Source: Strigomonas culicis
Lineage: Eukaryota > Euglenozoa > Kinetoplastea > Trypanosomatida > Trypanosomatidae
Assembly (NCBI GenBank): GCA_000482145.1
Contig: AUXH01000261.1
Location: 1 to 25,357 of the forward strand
DNA length: 25,357 nt
Reading direction: 5' to 3'
Shown here piece after piece: positions 16,587 through 23,048 of the stretch (the stretch's first letter is position 1; every line of letters starts with the position of its first letter). Under the pieces are notes generated by a model. The model ran no database searches, was not told the origin of the DNA, and saw only the letters and a program-made list of their open reading frames with translations. A program made the translations under genes and the position numbers.

Positions 16587-18893
16587 TCACTTCCGGTCCC
16601 GGCGACCGAGTGAAGGGGTGCTGTCGTTCGCGTAGCCGCCGGTCGCGCCGCTCTGCCGCGCGACGCTCTTGCTGGGGCTCATTGTCAAGGAGCTGCGCAC
16701 CGCACCGAGGTGGTAGCAGAGCAGGTCACCGCTGTCCAGCACGGACGTCTTCTTCCCACTGCCCAAGGCCGCCGCACTGCCGCTGCTGTCCGTGCCGTGG
16801 CTCGCCGCACTCGGGGCCGCGCCGCTACCACCGCCGCTGCCTGCCGCGGCGACGCCGCCGCCTCCACCCGCACCGCTGCCGTGGGTGTTGGTTGGGTTCG
16901 CACTCGGCGTGTTCGCAACAGTGGTGGTCGTCGTCGTGGCGGTGGCGGCCGGCGCCGGGGCCGCGGTGGTGCCGAGGGCTGCCGGTTTGCCACCGGACGA
17001 CGAGGGCAGCAGCAGGTCCATGTCAATGTAAAACCCGTTGTCCAACTCGGACGCGCACGGCGGCAGGGGCAGCCGGTTCTCCACCACGTTACTCTGCATC
17101 GGGTTGCTGCCCACCGCCGGCGCGGCCTTGGACGGCTCCGTGCCGTCCGCGCCACCGCCGGCGCCGTGGGCGGTGACAGTCGCGACCGCTGTCAGCGGCG
17201 CCACGCTCGCGCGCGGGACGGTGCCCTCCGCCGGCGCGTCGCCCGCCGCGGCGTCGCTGCTGCTGACGGCGGCGGCGCCGGCCAGGTCGGGCGCCTCCCC
17301 ACGCTTCTTCACGACGCTGGTGAACTTGAGCTTGATGCCGTTCATGACAAGACTCGGCGCCGCGCCGCGGTTGGCGCCGGCGCCGCCGGCCCCGCTGGGG
17401 TTGTAAAGGTAGTTGTTCATGAGCGCGTCGTTATAGATGCTGTTGGACGCCGCGGTGCCGGTGCTGGGGCCACCACCGGCTGCGGCCGCCCGCGGACGTG
17501 CTAACTCGTACACCTCCAGCAGATCAATCCCATCATCGCGCTTCTCCTCCACTTCCTCCTCCTGCGGAGGGCTGCGGTGGTGGTGGTGGCGCGGCGGTCG
17601 GAGGGGGGCCGGCCGGGGGAGGTCGAAGTATGCGCGCGCGTCGGTCGACGGCGCTGGCGCGGCTGCGGCTGCGGCTGCGCTGTTGCCCTTCGCGACGTCG
17701 CCGCTGCTGCTGTCCAGGTCCGCAGCGGGGGCCCGCCCGGCCTCCTCCTCATCGTCGTCGTCGTCGTCCTCGCGGAGTGGCACGACCAGGCCCTCCGCCA
17801 CGAGCGCCTCCGCGAACCAGCGCGGCACGCGCGCGGGCACCACCACGGGCCCCACGTAGTCGTTGATGAAGCTCACCTCGTCCGCCTCCTCCGCGGTGTA
17901 GCGCAGGTACTCGCGGTGGCTCTGCGGGGTCGCCCAGCCGAGCAGCTTGCGGAGCGCCATACAGACGAGGCTCGTCACGTGGCGGCCGTCCAGGCAGTGC
18001 AGGTAGACGGGGTAGTGCGTCTGGTCCAGCAGCAGGGCGAGCACGTCGGAGAGGTCGTTCGGCAGCAGCTGCGCCTCGTCCTTGAACTTCTCCGCCTGAA
18101 CGTGGTGCAGCCGCACGCCCTGCGCCGCGCAGTACGCCTCGAGGTCGTACGTGGGCTTCTCCGGCGTGAGGGCGATGATCGTCTTGACGCGCAGATCGAT
18201 CTGGAGGAATGGGAAGTTGCGCAGCGTCGGGTAGGCGCCGCGGCTGATGCCCTCCTCCACGCGGCCAAAGCGGAACGGCGGCACGACGTCCTGCAGCGGC
18301 GGCCAGCGCCCCGCGGGGGCGGCGCCGCCGCGGGGGAGCGACCGCTGGCGGTGGCGCGCGCTGTGCGGCGGCAGCACGTGCGCGACGGAGGCGCGGTGCG
18401 CCGGGTGGCCGCTGCTGCGCCGCTGCACGGCCAGCAGCCGCGGCGGCGCGGCCGCGCAGGCCCTGGCAACCGCCGCGTGGCTGTGGGCGTGCCGCGCGAT
18501 GCTGCGGTCGGCGTGCGGCGGCGGCGTCGTGCCCCCCATCGCCCCCATCGCCGGCGGCGACCCGCCGCGGCTGCGGCTGCTGTCGCTGACCGTCGTGCTC
18601 CCACGCTTGTGCGTCGCGCTCTTCAGCGCGACGTGCGGCGGCCGCAGCCACCGCACGTAGCGGGAGGTAGCACCGCCGCCCCTGCTGCCGGTGGTGCCGG
18701 TGGGCTGCGGCGCCGAGCTGCCCGTCGCGCTCAGAACGCTCACACTGTTATGGAGTGCGGCGGCGGCGGCGGCCGCCGCCGCCGTAGTCGCCGCATTGGG
18801 ATTGGCGTGGGTGTGCTTCGCGTTTGCGTGAAATATGTGCGCCGCCCGCGTGGCGGAGGGAGAGCCAGGCTCGGCGCGCGAGAAGTGGCTCAT
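16587..18893 (-). CDS. Siw14/OCA-type phosphatase-fold protein lacking the CX5R arginine; probable pseudophosphatase
   Basis: Predicted 768-residue protein from ATG (18891-18893) to TGA. A single recognisable domain at about 203-365 resembles the Siw14/Oca plant-and-fungi atypical dual-specificity phosphatase family: PPFRFGRVEEGISRGAYPT, then FPFLQIDLRVKTIIALTPEKP, then YPVYLHC and an RKL(L)GW helix. The active-site loop reads HCLDGRHVT at 299-307. Cys300 is present, but the residue six positions on is Val306 where a catalytic Arg is expected. Siw14 itself acts on inositol pyrophosphates; some yeast OCA paralogues are considered inactive. Flanks of about 200 residues (N-terminal, Ala/His/Arg-rich, with a nine-Ala run) and about 385 residues (C-terminal, acidic then Gly/Ala/Pro/Thr-rich) are low-complexity. 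A scaffold or substrate-binding role is inferred. Confidence 0.88.
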   Translation of the reverse strand: MSHFSRAEPGSPSATRAAHIFHANAKHTHANPNAATTAAAAAAAAALHNSVSVLSATGSSAPQPTGTTGSRGGGATSRYVRWLRPPHVALKSATHKRGSTTVSDSSRSRGGSPPAMGAMGGTTPPPHADRSIARHAHSHAAVARACAAAPPRLLAVQRRSSGHPAHRASVAHVLPPHSARHRQRSLPRGGAAPAGRWPPLQDVVPPFRFGRVEEGISRGAYPTLRNFPFLQIDLRVKTIIALTPEKPTYDLEAYCAAQGVRLHHVQAEKFKDEAQLLPNDLSDVLALLLDQTHYPVYLHCLDGRHVTSLVCMALRKLLGWATPQSHREYLRYTAEEADEVSFINDYVGPVVVPARVPRWFAEALVAEGLVVPLREDDDDDDEEEAGRAPAADLDSSSGDVAKGNSAAAAAAAPAPSTDARAYFDLPRPAPLRPPRHHHHRSPPQEEEVEEKRDDGIDLLEVYELARPRAAAAGGGPSTGTAASNSIYNDALMNNYLYNPSGAGGAGANRGAAPSLVMNGIKLKFTSVVKKRGEAPDLAGAAAVSSSDAAAGDAPAEGTVPRASVAPLTAVATVTAHGAGGGADGTEPSKAAPAVGSNPMQSNVVENRLPLPPCASELDNGFYIDMDLLLPSSSGGKPAALGTTAAPAPAATATTTTTTVANTPSANPTNTHGSGAGGGGGVAAAGSGGGSGAAPSAASHGTDSSGSAAALGSGKKTSVLDSGDLLCYHLGAVRSSLTMSPSKSVARQSGATGGYANDSTPSLGRRDRK

Positions 18894-18925
18894 GCTGAGT
18901 GCGCCTGTCGCGCGCTACTGTAACC

Positions 18926-18929
<4 letters not shown>

Positions 18930-18956
<27 letters not shown>
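18930..18956. repeat. (TA)n microsatellite in a 5' leader
   Basis: A 27-nt perfect alternating TA run, followed on the plus strand by CGATCGAT. It lies between the predicted acceptor and start codon of the phosphatase-like gene, so it should be transcribed into the mRNA leader, where it could self-pair. Confidence 0.9.
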
Positions 18957-18960
<4 letters not shown>

Positions 18961-19037
18961 CGATAGGTAGGTGGATCACAGCAGCAGGCACGTGCGCCGG
19001 CAATACAGTCCAGCAAAGAGGCTGTTACTAGAATCCT

Positions 19038-19088
19038 CTCAAAGGGAGGCAAAAAAGAAAACAAAAAAAGACGTGAAGAGAAAGTAGG
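19038..19088 (-). promoter_or_regulatory. Putative trans-splice acceptor for the phosphatase-like gene
   Basis: The minus strand has a long T/C tract (about 19041-19088) ending in CCTCCCTTTGAG with the G at 19040, followed by a second AG with the G at 19038. The leader would be about 144-146 nt, with no ATG, and contains the TA microsatellite. Confidence 0.6.
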
Positions 19089-19497
19089 ATGTCTTCTCAT
19101 GATGGAGAGATGGCGTACCGCTTCGAATGAGTGCTTTTTGCTTCTCTCCATACTGTATGGAGGAAGAGAAGCCAAAAAGTGATCACTTTGTGAAACATAA
19201 GAGTATTGTTTTTTTTTTTAAGGAAAGAATATATACGTTCAGTTAAACATAGTTAAACATTAAGTTTTTTTTTAATTCTGTGGCGTGTATGTGTGCGTAT
19301 GTATGCGCGGACATGTACCTCTGGAAGGTGTATAGTGTAGACCATCTACTTCCATCTAACATACTAGAGAAGGAGTGGAGAGGCGTAGCGGAATTCACCA
19401 CGACAAGTGTACTTTTTTTCCTTCTCTTTCTCGCTTGCCGCATGCACGGTGCTTCTCTTCCTCTCCTCTTTTTTTTTTTTCTGCCATCGCTGGATCA

Positions 19498-20691
19498 TTA
19501 GAACGTAGCGGTGAGCTTATCCAGACCCAACATGCGCGTCGGCAGCGCCCAGAAGACGTACGCCATGAGCGCGCCGCCGGTCGAGGCGCCGTGCTCCTCC
19601 GGCTTCGTGGTGAAGATGCGCCAGACGTCGATCACCATCACGAACGCCGTCAGGACGAGGAAGGGGATGGGCGGCTGCTGGATGAAGTTGAGATGCCGGA
19701 AGACGAGTCCCTCCACCGAGATGAGACCCATGATGAACGGGTTCGGCCCATAGCAGCGGCCGCGCACCTCGAGCTCGTCCATGCCGTAGTGCAGCTCGAA
19801 CTTCTGGCGCGCGAGGTGGATGAGGCTGCCGCCGAGCGTCGTGAGCGCCGCGAAGAAGGTCATGCGGGTGTTGCCGAGAAAGCCCAGCATCGTGTCGCCG
19901 AACTGCCACAGCAGCCAGCAATCGATTAACAGCTGCAGAAGGTTCTCCTGGTAGAAGGCGTTCGTGAAGAGGGGGTAGATGCGGTGCCAGTTCTCGTGGG
20001 ACAGCGTGAAGTGCTCCACCACAAAGTCACGCGTGTCGTCGCTGCCGAAGCGCATGAGAAAGTAGAAGAAGATGTTCGCGAGAAACAGAATCATGACGAT
20101 GTTGACGGTGTGGAAGGGCGGCGGGAAGGGCAGGTAGCCGGGGCCGCTGTTGCCGGCGAAGGGGTCCTCCTCGCCCCCGCCCTCCTGCCGCTGCTCTTCC
20201 TCCTGTTCCTCGCGGTACTTCTCAATGTTGTAGACGCCCTGCAGCTGGTTGCTCGCCTTCGCGGCCTCGCTGCTGTCCGTCGTCTTGGGCGCGCGCAGCA
20301 GCGCATTGGGGCGCGCGAGGCCCGTGCGGCCGGCGCTGTACCACCGCTGCGGGGTGCGCGTCGCGGTCTGGAAGAAGGCCCTGCTCGCGAGGAAGGACGG
20401 CACCGCGGCGGTTGCCAGCGTCGCGCCGGTCACGAAGGCGGGTGCGGCCGGCACGCACGGCGCCGGGGCCGCCGCCGCGCGCGGGCCACACCGCTGCCAC
20501 GCGCGCTGCAGCGGCAGCAGCGCGGAGGGGTCAGCCGCGGGCACGCGCTTCTGCAGTGTGGCGCCGGTCGGGTAGCGGCGGGTCGCAGCCGCAGTCACGG
20601 CCGCAGCCGCGGAGAGGCGCTTCGCGGTGGCGGCCGGCAGCAGGCCGCGCTCGAGGGTCTTACGCACGGCCGTGGTCGTCCAGAACTTCAT
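19498..20691 (-). CDS. Mitochondrial rhomboid-like protein lacking catalytic residues; TimRhom candidate
   Basis: Predicted 397-residue inner-membrane protein from ATG (20689-20691) to TAA. The N-terminus MKFWTTTAVRKTLERGLLPA is basic and amphipathic, and a long Ala/Arg/Pro stretch to about 140 fits a mitochondrial targeting region. Six membrane segments are visible at about 197-213, 251-268, 276-293, 313-333, 341-360 and 371-385. The layout is rhomboid-like: WHRIYPLFTNAF before TM2, GPNPFIMG in TM4 where active enzymes have GxSG, and ASTGGALMAY in TM6 where active enzymes have AHxGGA. Ser is replaced by Asn317 and His by Ser370. T. brucei is known to use two inactive rhomboid-like subunits, TimRhom I and II, in its TIM17-based translocase. 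This gene is a candidate for one of them; which one is not resolved. Confidence 0.87.
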   Translation of the reverse strand: MKFWTTTAVRKTLERGLLPAATAKRLSAAAAVTAAATRRYPTGATLQKRVPAADPSALLPLQRAWQRCGPRAAAAPAPCVPAAPAFVTGATLATAAVPSFLASRAFFQTATRTPQRWYSAGRTGLARPNALLRAPKTTDSSEAAKASNQLQGVYNIEKYREEQEEEQRQEGGGEEDPFAGNSGPGYLPFPPPFHTVNIVMILFLANIFFYFLMRFGSDDTRDFVVEHFTLSHENWHRIYPLFTNAFYQENLLQLLIDCWLLWQFGDTMLGFLGNTRMTFFAALTTLGGSLIHLARQKFELHYGMDELEVRGRCYGPNPFIMGLISVEGLVFRHLNFIQQPPIPFLVLTAFVMVIDVWRIFTTKPEEHGASTGGALMAYVFWALPTRMLGLDKLTATF

Positions 20692-20710
20692 GACTACGGG
20701 AAGGCTACGC

Positions 20711-20732
20711 GTGTGTGTGTGTGTGTGTGTGT
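20711..20732. repeat. (GT)11 microsatellite in a 5' leader
   Basis: A perfect GT run, read as (AC)11 in the sense of the rhomboid-like gene. It lies about 20 nt upstream of its start codon and downstream of the predicted splice acceptor. Confidence 0.95.
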
Positions 20733-20745
20733 AAGGCGCGTCGCT

Positions 20746-20768
20746 CTCAGAAAGAAAAAAAAAAGAAT
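20746..20768 (-). promoter_or_regulatory. Putative trans-splice acceptor for the rhomboid-like gene
   Basis: The minus strand reads TTCTTTTTTTTTTCTTTCTGAG with the G at 20746. The predicted leader is about 54 nt, contains the AC microsatellite and has no ATG before the start at 20691. This excludes the longer upstream frame. Confidence 0.65.
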
Positions 20769-21015
20769 CAACCACCACAACAAAACACTCGGATGACAAC
20801 TAGAACCAACAAGAAAACAAAGGAAGTGGGTTGCGATCAACCAAGGACGATCTGTTTCTATAGGACATCAGAAGCGGAAGGTGGAGAGAAGAGATAACGG
20901 AAAGACGTTGAGGAAATACAAACGAGCTGCATACCGCTCGTGACCGCGTGTGCGTGTGAGTAGGCCCTGCAGAGACATGCACCATTGTAAGCAAACGAAT
21001 AGTCAATCTTATATT

Positions 21016-21039
21016 TATATATATATATATATATATATA
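21016..21039. repeat. (TA)12 microsatellite
   Basis: A perfect 24-nt TA run in the spacer between the uL30m stop and the rhomboid-like start, probably in the uL30m 3' UTR. Confidence 0.95.
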
Positions 21040-21172
21040 GTGTTTAGCTAACCTTACGTGAAAGAGTCAACATACGTCACACACATACAAAAACAACCAC
21101 CACCACCACCACTGCAATCATAAAGCGAACAACCAGCTCACTCTCTCTCTCTCTTTCTCTCCCGCATCTCCC

Positions 21173-21817
21173 TCATGCCTGCGGAGGCGCCGGCGCCTGC
21201 TGCGCGGCCCGCTGCCGCTTGCGCTCCGCCAGCACACGCTGTTCGAGCGCGTCACGCTCCATGACATCGCGCAGCCGCATGCGGCGCAGCTTCATGAAGT
21301 TGGCGCGGCTGCGGAGGTGCGGGTCCGGCTGCGCGCCGCCGCGGCCGAACTGCGGCGAGAGCTGGCGGTTGAGGTCCGTGAAGCGGATGTGCTCCGGCAC
21401 CCCCACGAGCGCCTTCGCCTCGTCCAGGTCGAGGCAGTCGATCTGGACTATGTGCCGCACACGCCACAACTGCAGTCGCACGGCGGGGATGTCGGGCACG
21501 ATGCTCGTCTGGCCGCGAAACTCCAGACGCAGCTCGCGCAGCGCGCGGTTCACCTCCCACGAGAACTTGAAGGGGTGGTCGACGCACGTCACGATGAACA
21601 CATTGCCGACGCGCCGGTACGGGCCTACGACCACCGTCGTGGCGTTCGTCGGCGGCGGCGGTGGCGCTGCGGCAGCCGCCGAAGTGGCGGACCCCGCATC
21701 CGTGGAGGCGGGGCGGGCAGTGAAGGTGGCGAGGGGTGCCGGCGCGCACATGGCGGCGGCGCGGCTGCCGAGACGTGGGACAGCGCTTCTCCAGCACTGC
21801 AGACTAAAGGATCGCAT
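21173..21817 (-). CDS. Mitochondrial ribosomal protein uL30m (L30-like)
   Basis: Predicted 214-residue protein from ATG (21815-21817) to TGA. The N-terminal ~60 residues (MRSFSLQCWRSAVPRLGSRA onward) are basic then Ala/Pro-rich, as in a mitochondrial presequence. The L30 ferredoxin-like core lies at about 70-130: GNVFIVTCVDHPF as the first strand, a helix around EVNRALRELRLEF, then PDIPAVRLQLWRVRHIVQID, which matches the L30 signature (tPAvrg...vrHlv.v). The C-terminal ~85 residues are a basic, helical extension (RANFMKLRRMRLRDVMERD), common in kinetoplastid mitoribosomal proteins. It would sit in the large subunit of the mitoribosome. The start is supported by an acceptor AG about 96 nt upstream that excludes the upstream frame. 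Short conserved core, so orthology is likely rather than certain. Confidence 0.8.
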   Translation of the reverse strand: MRSFSLQCWRSAVPRLGSRAAAMCAPAPLATFTARPASTDAGSATSAAAAAPPPPPTNATTVVVGPYRRVGNVFIVTCVDHPFKFSWEVNRALRELRLEFRGQTSIVPDIPAVRLQLWRVRHIVQIDCLDLDEAKALVGVPEHIRFTDLNRQLSPQFGRGGAQPDPHLRSRANFMKLRRMRLRDVMERDALEQRVLAERKRQRAAQQAPAPPQA

Positions 21818-23048
21818 CGCGTGATAAGAGAAACTCTCTTTTTTTTTCTTTTTTCTTCTTTGTGGTACTACTATCAACACCAACAATAGGAATAGAGTAC
21901 CGCGAGACGGTAGCTGCGCATACGTTAAGAGATGGGGATAGACAGAAGGAGAGGATGGTTGCGGCATAGTGCCGTCATACGTTCACGCAACTGAAAAGCA
22001 AAATAAGGACCACTTACGATCTAATACTTCAACAAGATGTCTTTCTCTTCTTTTTTTTTCTTTCTTTTGAGAACCCTATCATTATAGTAATAATGGAGTC
22101 GTGTTAAACTGTTGTAAGATACAGAACCGGACGACAACCTCGCCCAAAGTAATACACTTACACAGTGATGAATGATACGCGCAACCGACAGCGGTCTTTA
22201 GTTTGATTTTTTTTTGTTGTTCCGTGGATATGCTTAGGACAAAAATCAGAATACATATGCGCATCGAAAAACACTTCGCACAGCGCTATACTGATTCTGT
22301 CAGGGTATACGTGTGACCGCTATAAGAAAATGGAATAACAATAGCAAGCACACGTACATACAGACAAAAGCGAAACGAACACCTTGAATGTGTGTATGCG
22401 TCAAAACAAAACAAAACAAAAAAGAACTGTGACATTCTCCAGTTTTTCCTTGTGCACTATACTTATTTCTTGTTTCCATCTTTGAGATGCCAATACAAGA
22501 AAGAAAAGGGAAAGGAAAAAGGAAACGAAAGAACAAACGGTAAACCAAATCTATAACAAACGATTATACAACGCTATAACACCAACAAATAGTATCGAAG
22601 AAGATTATTTATTATTATAAGAAAAAAAAAGAACAAACATACATTACAAGAGCAACCCATCCAGGGGAGCAAAAAAAAAAAAGAGTCAAAAAAAATAAAG
22701 TAGTACGATGAACAACTCTTATAGAGATACAATACAGTCACACCATGTTCTTCTCTGTTTTTTTTTCTTCCTTTTGCCTTTGTTACTGTACTTTTAAAAG
22801 AGGCAAAAACAACAAAAAAGCAGATGGTGCATTAGTTTAGGTGGGCAAAAGGACACTCTAACCCGAAAAGGGGGAGAAAAAAAGAAGAGAGGAAACACAG
22901 AGATGGAATAAAAACCCACCTCCACACGTTATATCGGATAAGCATTTCGAAATAGCACCACACGAGAGGAAAAGAACAGGTAGTTCTGTTCCTTTCCTTC
23001 TCTCTCTCTCTCCTTCTCTTTTCCCGCTGGAACCGACGCGCATCTGCA
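21818..23048. other. Long intergenic spacer upstream of uL30m
   Basis: At about 1.23 kb this is the longest spacer in the window, about twice the others. It is AT-rich with many poly-A/T runs, a CAAAA repeat at 22404-22421 and no recognisable tRNA, rRNA or protein gene. Short frames inside (for example 22082-22264 and 22300-22548) are low-complexity and lack coding character. Most of it is probably the 3' UTR of the upstream Pro/Gln/Tyr-rich gene. Confidence 0.6.
21914..21959 (-). promoter_or_regulatory. Putative trans-splice acceptor for uL30m
   Basis: The minus strand has a C/T-rich tract (about 21928-21957), then AACGTATGCGCAG with the G at 21914. The predicted leader is about 96 nt, purine-rich near its 3' end and free of ATG. 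Confidence 0.6.

Larger units (their letters stand above)
18894..19497. other. Intergenic spacer between rhomboid-like and phosphatase-like genes
   Basis: This spacer of about 600 bases contains a (TA)n block at 18930-18956, a purine-rich plus-strand block at 19041-19088 and T-runs near 19208-19219 and 19468-19480. No coding or RNA gene is supported. Confidence 0.7.
20692..21172. other. Intergenic spacer between uL30m and rhomboid-like genes
   Basis: This spacer of about 480 bases has (GT)11 at 20711-20732, (TA)12 at 21016-21039, a CCA run near 21100-21112 and a CT run near 21138-21160. No gene is recognised. Confidence 0.7.

Noticed and set aside
22165..22294. Possible C/D snoRNA on the plus strand (GTGATGA at 22165 and CTGA at 22291)
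   Set aside because: Boxes are short and common by chance, no terminal stem is seen, and it lies on the strand opposite to transcription.
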